A DNA stretch of 64,000 bases from JAAEUB01 sp964550345 (GCA_964550345.1 CAZJYZ010000002.1:75440-139439); one strand, 5' to 3'; positions 34,267 through 42,962 are shown, counted from the first letter of the stretch. The notes: generated from the sequence alone by a model not told the origin. Numbers and translations: made by a program.

Positions 34267-35252
34267 CCACGAGTGACACGATGCGTGCGATTGAAATTAC
34301 GGCACCCGGCGGACCGGAAATGCTGCAGCTTTGCGAACGACCGGTTCCGGCGCCCGGATATGGCGAGATCCTGATCCGTGTGGCCTATGCCGGAATAAAC
34401 CGCCCCGATGCGTTGCAGCGTGCCGGTGCCTATGCGCCGCCGAAAGGGGCCAGCGACCTGCCGGGGCTTGAGGCGTCTGGTGAGATTGTGGCTATGGGCG
34501 AGGGCGTCACCCAATGGGCCGTTGGGGACAAGGTTTGTGCCCTGCTTCCCGGCGGTGGTTATGCCGAATTCGTTACCTGCCCGGCGGCGCATGCTCTGCC
34601 TGTGCCTGAAAATATGGACATGAAATCAGCCGCTTGCCTGCCTGAAACCTACTACACCGTTTTTTCCAACGTGTTCATGCGCGGTGGTCTGAAAGCTGGC
34701 GAGCGGTTTTTGGTACATGGCGGTTCCAGCGGCATCGGCACCACGGCGATCCAGCTCGCGGGCGTCTTTGGCGCGCGCGTATTCACCACGGCAGGATCGG
34801 ACGAAAAATGTCAGATCTGTGCAGATTTGGGTGCTGAAAGGGTGATCAATTATCGTGAAGAGGATTTTGTTGAGGTGCTGAAGGCTGAGGGCGGTGCCAA
34901 CCTGATCCTCGACATGGTTGGGGGCGATTACATCCCGCGCAATATCCGGGCGCTGGCCGATGAGGGACGCATGGTGCACATCGCTTTCCTGACCGGGCCT
35001 AAAGTAGAGCTGAACTTCGCCCAGATCATGGCGCGGCGGCTGCACGTCACCGGTTCTACCCTGCGCCCGCAAAGTGACCTAGCCAAAGCACGGATTGCGA
35101 AAAACCTGCATACCCATGTCTGGCCATTGCTGGACAGCGGCCGGGTGGCCCCGGTGATGGATCAGGAATTCGCACTCGAAAAAGCCGCAGATGCGCATGC
35201 CCGCATGGAAGCAGGTGACCATATCGGGAAAATCGTGCTGAAGGTTGGCTGA
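34263..35252 (+). CDS. NAD(P)H-quinone oxidoreductase, zeta-crystallin/PIG3 type
   Basis: A 329-residue medium-chain dehydrogenase/reductase without catalytic zinc. The GroES-like N-terminal domain shows PAPGYGEILIRVAYAGINRPDALQR, and the NADPH fold shows FLVHGGSSGIGTTAIQLAGVFGARVF with TAGSDEKC. The PIG3/QOR subfamily reduces quinones or related carbonyl compounds. Its ATG overlaps the COQ9 stop (ATGA), implying coupled translation. Length is normal. Confidence 0.9.
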   Translation: MTTSDTMRAIEITAPGGPEMLQLCERPVPAPGYGEILIRVAYAGINRPDALQRAGAYAPPKGASDLPGLEASGEIVAMGEGVTQWAVGDKVCALLPGGGYAEFVTCPAAHALPVPENMDMKSAACLPETYYTVFSNVFMRGGLKAGERFLVHGGSSGIGTTAIQLAGVFGARVFTTAGSDEKCQICADLGAERVINYREEDFVEVLKAEGGANLILDMVGGDYIPRNIRALADEGRMVHIAFLTGPKVELNFAQIMARRLHVTGSTLRPQSDLAKARIAKNLHTHVWPLLDSGRVAPVMDQEFALEKAADAHARMEAGDHIGKIVLKVG

Positions 35253-35387
35253 CTACAAGCTGGATTCGGAATTTTCACCTGAGGTTGGCCGAGTGCCAGC
35301 CAGGCATAACTTAACACCTTTGTGAATTGGCACTGGTCCGATTTGGTGTTGGAGTGCCAAGCGAACATTCTCGAAGGAGATCAGGCC

Positions 35388-35795
35388 GTGACTTTCTGGA
35401 TTCTCGCCGTTTTGGCGCTTTTCTTTTTGCAGAGCATAGCCGGACCCTGCGTGCGTTACCTGCAAAGCGGGCTGAAACATCTGGGCACCGCAATGGGTCC
35501 GCGTGACAATCCACCCGAAATGCCCGTAATTGGTGCCCGGCTGGACCGGGCTTTCAAGAACCTGGTCGAGGCATTGCTGGTGTTCCTGCCGGTGTCGCTT
35601 TTGCTGGAAATGAAAGACCTGGGGGTGGGCACGGCACTAACCGGGGCGATGGTTTTCTTCTGGGCGCGCGTGGCTTATGTGCCAGCTTACATCACCGGCG
35701 TACCGGGGGTCAGGTCTGCGGTATGGACCATTGGGCATGCAGGGATCGTGACGATGGTAGTGGCGCTGGTAAAGGGTGTTACGGCCGCAGGGTAA
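35388..35795 (+). CDS. MAPEG family membrane protein
   Basis: A 135-residue protein with about four hydrophobic helices and the MAPEG (membrane-associated eicosanoid/glutathione metabolism) signature region ARLDRAFKNLVEALLVFLPVSLL followed by FFWARVAYVPAYITGVPGVRSAVWTIG. Bacterial members are mostly of unknown function. The frame is open from 35322, but the GTG at 35388 is preceded by CGAAGGAGATCAGGCC and begins the first helix; the upstream extension is hydrophilic with Cys and not membrane-like. It stands alone. Confidence 0.82.
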   Translation: MTFWILAVLALFFLQSIAGPCVRYLQSGLKHLGTAMGPRDNPPEMPVIGARLDRAFKNLVEALLVFLPVSLLLEMKDLGVGTALTGAMVFFWARVAYVPAYITGVPGVRSAVWTIGHAGIVTMVVALVKGVTAAG

Positions 35796-35808
35796 AACGC
35801 GATAATCG

Positions 35809-35842
35809 CTTGAAAACCCCCCAAAAGACCCCACCTATATAA
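35809..35842 (+). promoter_or_regulatory. heat-shock-sigma-like promoter before a 53-aa gene
   Basis: CTTGAAA (35809-35815), 13 bases, then CCCCACCTATATAA (35829-35842). This matches the CTTGAAA-N13-CCCC pattern of RpoH promoters with a slightly displaced TATATA box. It lies 38 bases before the start codon of the small ORF at 35881. Confidence 0.4.
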
Positions 35843-35880
35843 CAGGATCGTGATAATGGAGCCGGAAGTAGGAGGGTATT

Positions 35881-36042
35881 ATGGCTGTTGTAAAAGCGGA
35901 TTGCAGCGGATCGCTGGGAATGGCGTGGTTTGCTGGTTGGTTATTCGCCCTTGGGTATCTTGATCTGGGGTTCTGGCAAGGGGTTTTGGGCCTGCTGTTA
36001 TGGCCTTATTACATTGGCGTGGCACTGGCTGGAGCGGGGTAA
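35881..36042 (+). CDS. 53-residue small membrane protein
   Basis: A short gene (53 aa) with an ideal ribosome binding site (TAGGAGGGTATT before the ATG). After a hydrophilic start, MAVVKADCSG, almost the whole of the product is hydrophobic and aromatic: MAWFAGWLFALGYLDLGFW, then GVLGLLLWPYYIGVALAGAG. This suggests two membrane-spanning helices joined by a short turn. It has no recognised domain. A heat-shock-like promoter lies in front. It ends 13 bases from the convergent RNase T2 stop. The combination of RBS, promoter and composition makes it a likely real gene. Confidence 0.7.
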   Translation: MAVVKADCSGSLGMAWFAGWLFALGYLDLGFWQGVLGLLLWPYYIGVALAGAG

Positions 36043-36054
36043 AACACTTTCAGC

Positions 36055-36684
36055 CTATCGCACCGGATCAAACAAAGCCCGCTCGGCTTGACAATCACGC
36101 ACCACATCCGCGCTGCAAATCCGTGGCTGTAAATCGCGTGTGAGGCACAGGCGCGCTTCTTGGATGCGGTTTTGTTTGCAGGTGATTGTAACCATGTCTC
36201 CTTGCCAGTTTTCGTTACTGGCAAGAAATGCGTCTTCGATGACCGAGGCGGGCAGGCGTACCGGATTCTCAAGTTTACGAAACACCGGGGGCCGCGTGAC
36301 GCCCTCATATGCCAGACGCGCGAGGCGGTAGTAGTCTTGCGGATTTAGACCCGAACAGGTTCCGTGTTTCTTCCATTGATACCAGGCAGAGCCACCCGAG
36401 CCCATGATATCCGCCATAGCAGCTGTGTCAGCCCGGGAAGGCGCGCGAAAACCTGACCGGCAATAGCTGGGCCAGCCTTGTTCAAATTGCGGCCAAAGCC
36501 CGTGCAGGACCCAGCCAAAATCCTTGTCATCCTCGCATTGCTGGGCATTACGGGCGTCGCCCTCAAGCGCGCACCAAGTTGGGGACCAGGACAGGGACAG
36601 AACGTAATAGTCGAATTCGCCTGCAGGCTTACCCTCAGCATGGGCTATGTTGGTCGCAAAGATAAGGGCGAGCAGCCAGCGCAT
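36055..36684 (-). CDS. secreted ribonuclease T2
   Basis: A 209-residue periplasmic endoribonuclease. Signal peptide MRWLLALIFATNIAHAEG, then WSPTWC, the first active-site box FGWVLHGLWPQ (His61) and the second WKKHGTCS (His107, with Lys106 and Cys110). Seven or more cysteines suit disulfides in the periplasm. RNase T2 makes cyclic-phosphate intermediates from single-stranded RNA and may serve in phosphate or nucleotide scavenging. The frame is open upstream to 37038; ATG 36682-36684 follows AGAGGAAAGAGAAA and starts the signal peptide, so it is the real start. Divergent from trcR. Confidence 0.92.
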   Translation of the reverse strand: MRWLLALIFATNIAHAEGKPAGEFDYYVLSLSWSPTWCALEGDARNAQQCEDDKDFGWVLHGLWPQFEQGWPSYCRSGFRAPSRADTAAMADIMGSGGSAWYQWKKHGTCSGLNPQDYYRLARLAYEGVTRPPVFRKLENPVRLPASVIEDAFLASNENWQGDMVTITCKQNRIQEARLCLTRDLQPRICSADVVRDCQAERALFDPVR

Positions 36685-36819
36685 TTTCTCTTTCCTCTTT
36701 TCGTTCGGCGCAGTATATACCCGATAAGTTCCCCGACAACGGAAACCCGCCTGAACGAGGGCAGCCCCAGCAAGGGCATGGGTAAGACGTGGCAAAGTTA
36801 TATGCAAAGGAGTGCACAT

Positions 36820-37563
36820 ATGGGCAAACCGATTATGGCCAAGGCCACCGCCGTCTGGCTGGTGGATAACACAACGATCAGCTTCAAGCAGATCGCAGAT
36901 TTTTGCGGCCTGCATGAACTTGAGGTGCAGGGCATCGCTGATGGCGATGTTGCAACCGGCGTGAAAGGCTTTGACCCGATCGCGAATAATCAGTTGGTTC
37001 AGGAAGAAATTGACGCGGCTGAAAAAGATCCGCTGCACAAGCTGAAGCTGAAGTTTTATGCTGCTGCATTGGGCGAAGAAAAACGCCGTGGCCCGCGCTA
37101 TACGCCATTGTCCAAACGGCAGGACCGCCCCGCGTCAATCCTGTGGCTGGTCAAATTCCACCCCGAGCTTTTAGACGGCCAGATCTCGAAGTTGGTTGGC
37201 ACCACCAAGCCCACCATTCAGGCCATCCGTGAGCGCACCCACTGGAACATCAATAATATCGAGCCGATTGACCCGGTAGCGCTGGGCCTTTGCAAACAAT
37301 CCGAGCTGGACGCGGCCGTGCAAAAGGCAAATGCCCGCATCGCCAAAGAAGGTGGCGGTATGTCGGATGATGAGCGGCGCAAGCTGGTCTCGACCGAGCA
37401 AAGCCTGGGTATGGAGGCTGAACCTAAGATACCCACGGCCATTGAAGGGCTTGAGACCTTTACCCTGTCAGAAACCGACGAGAAGGAAGAGGAAGAAGAG
37501 AAGGTCGATGCCGACAGCTTCTTCAACCTCCCGGATGATGACAGTAACGGTGACGAAGACTGA
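36820..37563 (+). CDS. trcR: cell cycle transcriptional regulator TrcR (DUF1013)
   Basis: A 247-residue protein of the alphaproteobacterial TrcR/DUF1013 family, a helix-turn-helix regulator linked to CtrA-type cell cycle control. It begins MGKPIMAKATAVWLVDNTTISFKQIADFCGLHELEVQGIADGDVATGVKGFDPI, with a putative HTH, and has RYTPLSKRQDRPASILWLVKFHPELLDGQISKLVGTTKPTI as a second HTH-like block. It ends in an acidic tail (DEKEEEEEKVDADSFF...DED). The start is ATG 36820 with CAAAGGAGTGCACAT before it; the frame is open from 36478 over the RNase gene, which is chance. A strong terminator follows. Confidence 0.9.
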   Translation: MGKPIMAKATAVWLVDNTTISFKQIADFCGLHELEVQGIADGDVATGVKGFDPIANNQLVQEEIDAAEKDPLHKLKLKFYAAALGEEKRRGPRYTPLSKRQDRPASILWLVKFHPELLDGQISKLVGTTKPTIQAIRERTHWNINNIEPIDPVALGLCKQSELDAAVQKANARIAKEGGGMSDDERRKLVSTEQSLGMEAEPKIPTAIEGLETFTLSETDEKEEEEEKVDADSFFNLPDDDSNGDED

Positions 37564-37565
37564 AA

Positions 37566-37596
37566 CAAAAAACCCCGGCCCAGCGCCGGGGTTTTT
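37566..37596 (+). terminator. rho-independent terminator after trcR
   Basis: A CCCCGGC/GCCGGGG stem of 7 bp (37573-37579 and 37585-37591) flanked by A5 and T5 runs, directly after the trcR stop. The symmetric A/T runs let it work in either direction. Confidence 0.9.
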
Positions 37597-37715
37597 CGTC
37601 GCCGGGAATGTTGGTCCGCTTTGAGCCCAATTTACCGGAATGCTGCTTTGCGGTGAACGGCAGTAAATGCGCTGCTTTGTTGTATATTACAGAAGTGTTG
37701 TTATGGCTGTTCACC

Positions 37716-38531
37716 ATGGAACACGAAGATGTAAAACTGGAAATCCTTCCTCAGTACTTTGGAATGCAGAGAGGGGAAGGATGGGGCCAATTAAAAAAAC
37801 CGGTTTTGGTGCTCGATGGTAAAAGTCACGCTTGGAAGCCTGACGTTGCATACAAAGCGGATAAAGCCCTCATTGTCGGCACAAATGACAAGAATTTTAG
37901 GAGTGTTTGCCAGTCGCTGACTGTAAAAACAGTTTACTTCTACGAAATGCGAGTGACGGATGTCTCAGCCTTAAAGGAAATATCCGAAGTCCGAAAAATA
38001 GCGATTGACTGGAACACCACGCTGTCTGATTTGAGGCCATTCAGCAGCCTGCCCAACCTTGTGGCCCTCGCCCTTGTGAACACGCCAAAAGCTAATGATT
38101 TGAGCTTTGTCGCCGCACTCAAAAATCTTCGTGCTTTTGAATTTTCCGGCTCTCGCACTTTATCAAGCAAGAACAAAGCCATCACTCTGGAACCGATTGG
38201 AGCACTAACGCAACTTGAGGAACTGCGGTTGCAGGGACTTGACGTGCAGAGCGGTGGTTTGCGGCCATTGGCCAAATGTCCACAGTTAAAGCGCCTCGTG
38301 GTTTCAAATACATTTGCAACAGAAGATTTCGCCTACCTTGCTGCTATGCTTCCAAACACGGAGTGCCGCTACTTTCGTGCTACAGTTCCGGTTGATGGTG
38401 GTGCGATAGGCGACGGAATTGACACGATGGTTGTTGGTAAACGGAAGCCGTTCCTTAACTCAAAAACTGACTCACAACGATTGAGACAATATCATGACAA
38501 GTTTGCCGAGCTAGTGGCCAGATTTTCCTAA
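37716..38531 (+). CDS. leucine-rich-repeat-like orphan protein
   Basis: A 271-residue protein with a run of LRR-like units: VSALKEISEVRKIAIDW, LSDLRPFSSLPNLVALALVN, LSFVAALKNLRAFEFSGS, LEPIGALTQLEELRLQGL and LRPLAKCPQLKRLVVSN. The N-terminal ~60 residues and the last ~60 (charged, ending YHDKFAELVARFS) are outside the repeats. There is no signal peptide, so a cytosolic interaction role is likely. The region is more AT-rich than its neighbours, hinting at acquisition. The ATG at 37716 has no strong RBS; an in-frame ATG lies at 37608 just after the terminator. Start uncertain. Confidence 0.6.
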   Translation: MEHEDVKLEILPQYFGMQRGEGWGQLKKPVLVLDGKSHAWKPDVAYKADKALIVGTNDKNFRSVCQSLTVKTVYFYEMRVTDVSALKEISEVRKIAIDWNTTLSDLRPFSSLPNLVALALVNTPKANDLSFVAALKNLRAFEFSGSRTLSSKNKAITLEPIGALTQLEELRLQGLDVQSGGLRPLAKCPQLKRLVVSNTFATEDFAYLAAMLPNTECRYFRATVPVDGGAIGDGIDTMVVGKRKPFLNSKTDSQRLRQYHDKFAELVARFS

Positions 38532-38610
38532 AGCTGACCTTGATTGCGAACTGTCGAACGGCGCTTTCGTCCCGCATAGCGGACCGTTGGAATGGATTCA
38601 GGCTTTCCCC

Positions 38611-39231
38611 TCACCCCACCCGGTGCGCGACTACGAAATGGGCCGCCCGGTCCTTCCCGAAATACCCTGTCTCAACGATCTCGAAACCGGCTTTGCCAAT
38701 GGCGGCCTCAAGTTCTGCTGATTTGAAGCGCAGCACGTTTGGCGCCTTGCCGAACGCCTGCATCAGCGGGATCAACAGTTTCACGAAAAAACTCATTTCA
38801 CCGATACATGGCGTCTTGCTTATTAACACGCCACCGGGCTTTAGCTGCGCGTGAAGCTGGCGCAACGTTGTGCCTAGGTCCGGCACCAGATGCAGGATGC
38901 TGGAGGCAAAGACTGCATCAAATGGAGCACCGGGGATCTCAGTTTCGCTATCGCAGCACAGAAACTCAACATTTTCCGGCGCGCCCGGCCCCAGTTTTCC
39001 CAGCGCGATCGCGATCATTTCCCGGGAAATATCGGTGGCTGTGTAGTGGGATACTGACGGGGCCAGTTTGAGGGCGGAGCCACCTGTGCCACAGCCAATT
39101 TCCAGCATCTTGTCGCTATCTTTAAGATAGGAGCGTACGCGGGTCAGCGTTTCTTCATAGGCTGCCGGATCGGCGATGGGCTGAGCCGCATATTTGGGGG
39201 CCAATTTGTTCCAGAAAGCAGCGTCGCTCAT
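38611..39231 (-). CDS. class I SAM-dependent methyltransferase
   Basis: A 206-residue methyltransferase with a clear Rossmann core. MLEIGCGTGGSALKLAPSVSHYTATDIS carries the glycine-rich SAM motif I and the acidic motif II. SSILHLVPDLGTTLRQLHAQLKPGGVLISKTP is motif IV-VI. A WNKLAPKYAAQPI start is like small UbiE-type enzymes. Substrate unknown. It is divergent from a LysR gene with 84 bases between containing a T-N11-A dyad, so it is the likely target of that regulator. Start ATG 39229-39231 after AAAGGACCTGAAT; the frame is open to 39423. Confidence 0.87.
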   Translation of the reverse strand: MSDAAFWNKLAPKYAAQPIADPAAYEETLTRVRSYLKDSDKMLEIGCGTGGSALKLAPSVSHYTATDISREMIAIALGKLGPGAPENVEFLCCDSETEIPGAPFDAVFASSILHLVPDLGTTLRQLHAQLKPGGVLISKTPCIGEMSFFVKLLIPLMQAFGKAPNVLRFKSAELEAAIGKAGFEIVETGYFGKDRAAHFVVAHRVG

Positions 39232-39272
39232 ATTCAGGTCCTTTTTCAGGCAGGATAGCCATGCGCATATAG

Positions 39273-39289
39273 AATAGAAATTGCCTATT
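39273..39289. promoter_or_regulatory. LysR-type operator (T-N11-A dyad)
   Basis: AATAG-N7-CTATT is an inverted repeat containing T275-N11-A287, the classic LysR half-site arrangement. It sits between the divergent methyltransferase (39231) and LysR gene (39316), 26 bases before the latter, so it fits control of both genes. Confidence 0.5.
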
Positions 39290-39315
39290 TTCGGGTATCT
39301 ACTATACACAAACAG

Positions 39316-40215
39316 GTGAACTGGCAGACGATCTCTTTCGATTGGAATCAAGTGCGGGCGTTTCTGGCTGCAGCCGAGGAAGGATCGCTTAGTGCCGCGG
39401 CACGTGCATTGAAAACGACTCAACCAACTCTTAGCCGTCAGGTATCAGCACTGGAGGATGCTTTGGGGGTGACGCTATTTGAACGTGGTACGCGCGGGCT
39501 GGTCCTGACCGAAGCCGGAGGCGAATTGCAGGGCCACGTACGGGCGATGGGTGACGCTGCCAGTCGTATATCCCTGACCGCGTCACGCCAATCGCAGGAA
39601 ATTGCCGGTGAAGTTTCGGTAACCGCAAGCGATCTTCTGTCAGCGAAAGTATTGCCTGAGATTGTCAGAGAGCTGCATGTGGCCGCGCCAGGTCTGCAAA
39701 TACGAATTGTGGCCGCTAACGATATTCGTGACCTGACCCAACGCGAGGCTGATATTGCGATCCGTCATATACGGCCAGAGCAACATGATTTGATAGCACA
39801 GCATATTGGGGATTTCCGAGCCAGTCTCTACGCAGCGACAGAGTATCTGGAAGCCAAAGGGCGTCCAACTCACCCAAGGGATTTGCAGGATCATGCCTTT
39901 ATCGGCGTGGCCGATACTGACAGGTTGATCGACATATTTGGGGAACGAGGCATTCAACTAGCGCAACAAAATTTCATTGCAGCCAGCAATTCCGGAGTTG
40001 TGGCTTGGGAATTGCTGCAGACTGGAGTGGGGATGTCCATAATCCCTGAGCTCCTTGGTGAGCCTGTAGAGGGAATAGAAAAGGTTCTGCCATCGTTTAA
40101 ACCAATTGAATTCCCAATTTGGATAGCAACACACAGAGAGTTGCATACAAGCCGGCGTATTCGGGTTGTTTTTGACACTTTGGTGCGCAGGTTTCGCGAA
40201 TACGGATCCGTCTGA
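39316..40215 (+). CDS. LysR family transcriptional regulator
   Basis: A 299-residue LysR-type regulator. The winged HTH is at residues 8-65 (WNQVRAFLAAAEEGSLSAAARALKTTQPTLSRQVSALEDALGVTLFERGTRGLVLTEAG). The rest is a substrate-binding-fold effector domain with ADIAIRHIRPEQ. Start codon is GTG at 39316. It is divergent from the methyltransferase gene, so it probably controls that gene and itself. Effector unknown. Confidence 0.93.
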   Translation: MNWQTISFDWNQVRAFLAAAEEGSLSAAARALKTTQPTLSRQVSALEDALGVTLFERGTRGLVLTEAGGELQGHVRAMGDAASRISLTASRQSQEIAGEVSVTASDLLSAKVLPEIVRELHVAAPGLQIRIVAANDIRDLTQREADIAIRHIRPEQHDLIAQHIGDFRASLYAATEYLEAKGRPTHPRDLQDHAFIGVADTDRLIDIFGERGIQLAQQNFIAASNSGVVAWELLQTGVGMSIIPELLGEPVEGIEKVLPSFKPIEFPIWIATHRELHTSRRIRVVFDTLVRRFREYGSV

Positions 40216-40304
40216 AAATTGTTCATCACGATAATGGTAGACAGGATGTCCCGGTCACAAATGAAGGGATATGTGGTATATGCAGGGTGAAAAAGGAGGT
40301 TGCC

Positions 40305-40883
40305 ATGTTTCGATTTTTAGCCGCCATCTTAATTGGTGCGACATCCTCAACCGGAGTTGCAGCGCAAAGCTGGGATTACTGTCAGGATCTTTGGTTTACC
40401 CGAAACCAGCTGTTTGACCGTACCGGGTATTGTTTCAAGTCGCCTCTTGGTCAGGCCATTTTCGACAATTCCGATTGTGTGGCAAATCCCGCAGCGCTAA
40501 CCCAGCTTGCTGCCCAAAAAGTGGAAATGATCCGGCAAATGGAAAAAGAGCTTTCCTGTCAGATTAACACCGCACAAACCCAACTGACCATTCCGCTGAT
40601 GGATTACCGGATGGCGCTTGAAAATATCCCGGTGATCTCGGAATATGCCAGTGGATGTATGGGCTGGATGGGTCCGCCATTGACGCTTCAGTCAGGGCAT
40701 CGTGCTGATGCGCCGGTTATTGGTATCGTTTACCCCAGTGATGATATTGTTTGGGAATACAGCATTGAGGGTGCGCCGGATGGGTGGGAGTTCATCACGG
40801 TTTACCGCAATAGTGAACAAGTGGCGCTGGGCTGGAGCGGAACGCCGGTGAACTATGACCTGTGTACCGGACTGGCCGGGTAG
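40305..40883 (+). CDS. secreted YARHG/DUF4453-like protein
   Basis: A 192-residue exported protein. Signal peptide MFRFLAAILIGATSSTGVAAQ, then DYCQDLWFTRNQLFDRTGYCFKSPLGQAIFDNSDC, a Cys-rich YARHG-like motif, followed by a C-terminal domain that resembles DUF4453 (SEYASGCMGWMGPPLTLQSGHRADAP, VALGWSGTPVNYDLC). Cysteines come in likely disulfide pairs. Function unknown; probably periplasmic. The ATG at 40305 is preceded by GTGAAAAAGGAGGTTGCC, an excellent ribosome binding site; the frame opens six codons earlier. Confidence 0.75.
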   Translation: MFRFLAAILIGATSSTGVAAQSWDYCQDLWFTRNQLFDRTGYCFKSPLGQAIFDNSDCVANPAALTQLAAQKVEMIRQMEKELSCQINTAQTQLTIPLMDYRMALENIPVISEYASGCMGWMGPPLTLQSGHRADAPVIGIVYPSDDIVWEYSIEGAPDGWEFITVYRNSEQVALGWSGTPVNYDLCTGLAG

Positions 40884-40910
40884 GCGCCGATTGCGCCGAG
40901 GGATTAACGG

Positions 40911-42962
40911 TTATTGCAGGCTGATCTGCGCCCGGGCCGAGCGCCCTTCGGCGTCAATGACACTAAGGGTGATGAAACCCGGGCCTGTCAGGGGCAGTTC
41001 TGTTTGCCGCGAAGAAACTCCGACAAGCAATGGTGCGCCATTGGCCAGCCAGGTAAAAGGTGCGGCCCCTTTTTCGACCTTTGCGACTAGTGGTGCACCT
41101 TCGGTATCAATCACGGCGCCATCGGGGGGGAAGGCCAGAACCGGGGCATCTGCTTCGGCGGTAAACAATGCGTCCCGCGGATGAAATTCCCTGAGCGGTA
41201 GGGGCAGGGCTGCGTGGGACAGAAGCAGGGTGTCGGGTGGCGGCGTGCCAAGCGGGGTCAGTTCCGGCTTGAGGCGGGCAAAAGCCTCAAACAGGATCGG
41301 GGCGGCAAGATCTGCACCGAAAGCGCCGGGTACCGGTGTTCCATCAGCGCGCCCCATCCAGACACCGACTGCATGCGCACCGTCAAAGCCAATGGCCCAG
41401 GTATCACGGTGCCCGTAGGAGGTGCCGGTTTTAAACGACAGCCGGGTGCGCGGCGCGTTTGGCGGGGCTGGCATGTTGGCAAGGATATTTCCGATTTGCC
41501 AGGCTGCCTCAGGCGACAGTACCATAGCCGGGGTGGTGCCCCCGTCCGTTGGCAGAAAACGAGGTGCGACCGCCACCCCACCATTGCCAAAACTGGCATA
41601 GAGCGCCACCAGATCCTCAAGCGATGTCCCAACGCCGCCCAGCGCGACAGCCAACCCGGCCGGGGCATCACCTGGCAATTTTGCTTCAACACCGGCGCGA
41701 TTAAGGGCGGCCATAAGGCGCGCCGGGCCAAGGGCTTCGGTCAGGCTGACCACCGGTATATTCAGGCTGAGGATCAGGGCATCGCGCACCTTGAGCGCTC
41801 CACGGAAAGCCCCGTCAAAATTTTCTGGTGCATAGGTGCCAAAACGCACTGGCCGGTCATCGATCAGAGTTTCCGGGTGCGCCAGCCCTTCGTCGAATGC
41901 CAGACCATAGACAAGGGGTTTCAGGGTTGATCCGGGTGAGCGATAAGCGCGGGTCATATCGACAAAGCCCAACCGGGTGCCACCCTCGTACCCCGCCGAA
42001 CCGACCGAGGCGAGGATATTGCCATTGCTGTGATCCAGCACGAAAATGGCCACGGAAAGTCTTGCGCCGTAATCAGCTGCAGCGCGGGCAGCCAGAGCCT
42101 CGAGCTGTGTTTGTAGCGCGCCGTCAAGGGTCAGGCTGTGTCGGTTTGAGGGGCCGGTTGCGGTGTTCAGGGCGCGGTCAGACAGGTGCGGGGCGAGGGC
42201 TGGCAAAGCCGTGCGGCTGGCGGGCAACGGGTCACGCAATGCGGCTTGGGTAGTGGAATGGTCAATGATTTCGGCAGCCTCGGCCCGGTTCAGGACTGCG
42301 GCGCGCGCGATCCGGGCGCGCTCGGGCGCGCGGTCCGGGCGGCGGCTGGTGGGTGATTGCGGCAGAGCAACCAGAAGTGCGCTTTCAGCGGGGGTCAGTC
42401 GGCGGGGCTCTTTACCGAAATACGCACGGGTGGCGGCGCGGATGCCCTCAAGGTTGCCGCCATATGGTGCGCGGTTGAGATAGAGGGTCAGAATTTCGGC
42501 CTTGCTAAGCTGCCTTTCTAACGCCAGCGCTACACGAATTTGCCTAAGCTTGCCCTGCCAGCGCCCGGTTGTGCCGTCCTCAAGAAGGCGCGCCACCTGC
42601 ATGGTCAGGGTTGATCCACCCGAAACTACACGCCCATTCCAAAGCGCCTGTTTCGCCGCCCGCAGAAATGCCAGCAGGTCGACGCCGTTGTGACGGTAGA
42701 AACGTTTGTCTTCATAGGCGACAAGCATGCGGATAAAAGCCGGGTCGACCTGATCCACATTACTTGCCAGCCGCCAGCGCCCGTCATCAACCGTATAGGC
42801 ACGCAGCAGGGCGCCATTGCGGTCGAGTATTTCAGCCGAGGTCTGAACGGTGAGCGGGGGAAGGTCTGTGGCTGCGATCCAGTCATCAAGCCGGTCGCGG
42901 CCAAAGGCAGCGAGAAACATCAGCAAAGTCACTGCGAATAGGATTTTGCCAGTAATCTTCAT
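40911..42962 (-). CDS. pbpC: penicillin-binding protein 1C
   Basis: A 683-residue bifunctional peptidoglycan synthase. N-terminal membrane anchor (5-20), GT51 transglycosylase with catalytic Glu84 in AYEDKRFYRHNGVD and QVARLLE-type SGGSTLTMQ, then the transpeptidase with Ser345 in the STLK motif of SPGSTLKPLVYG and Lys511 in SFKTGTSYGHRDTWAIG, and a C-terminal BiPBP_C-like beta domain (last ~100 aa). It lies downstream of the alpha-2-macroglobulin gene on the same strand, the widespread yfhM-pbpC arrangement in which the two proteins guard and repair the periplasm. The gap is 129 bases, so a separate promoter is possible. Confidence 0.95.
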   Translation of the reverse strand: MKITGKILFAVTLLMFLAAFGRDRLDDWIAATDLPPLTVQTSAEILDRNGALLRAYTVDDGRWRLASNVDQVDPAFIRMLVAYEDKRFYRHNGVDLLAFLRAAKQALWNGRVVSGGSTLTMQVARLLEDGTTGRWQGKLRQIRVALALERQLSKAEILTLYLNRAPYGGNLEGIRAATRAYFGKEPRRLTPAESALLVALPQSPTSRRPDRAPERARIARAAVLNRAEAAEIIDHSTTQAALRDPLPASRTALPALAPHLSDRALNTATGPSNRHSLTLDGALQTQLEALAARAAADYGARLSVAIFVLDHSNGNILASVGSAGYEGGTRLGFVDMTRAYRSPGSTLKPLVYGLAFDEGLAHPETLIDDRPVRFGTYAPENFDGAFRGALKVRDALILSLNIPVVSLTEALGPARLMAALNRAGVEAKLPGDAPAGLAVALGGVGTSLEDLVALYASFGNGGVAVAPRFLPTDGGTTPAMVLSPEAAWQIGNILANMPAPPNAPRTRLSFKTGTSYGHRDTWAIGFDGAHAVGVWMGRADGTPVPGAFGADLAAPILFEAFARLKPELTPLGTPPPDTLLLSHAALPLPLREFHPRDALFTAEADAPVLAFPPDGAVIDTEGAPLVAKVEKGAAPFTWLANGAPLLVGVSSRQTELPLTGPGFITLSVIDAEGRSARAQISLQ

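Noticed and set aside
36478..36819. Upstream extension of the trcR frame
   Set aside because: It runs antisense over RNase T2; ATG 36820 has AAGGAG and the known family start.
36685..37038. Upstream extension of the RNase T2 frame
   Set aside because: It runs antisense over trcR; the signal peptide begins at 36684.
41214..41930. 238-aa plus-strand ORF
   Set aside because: Antisense of pbpC, no motif.
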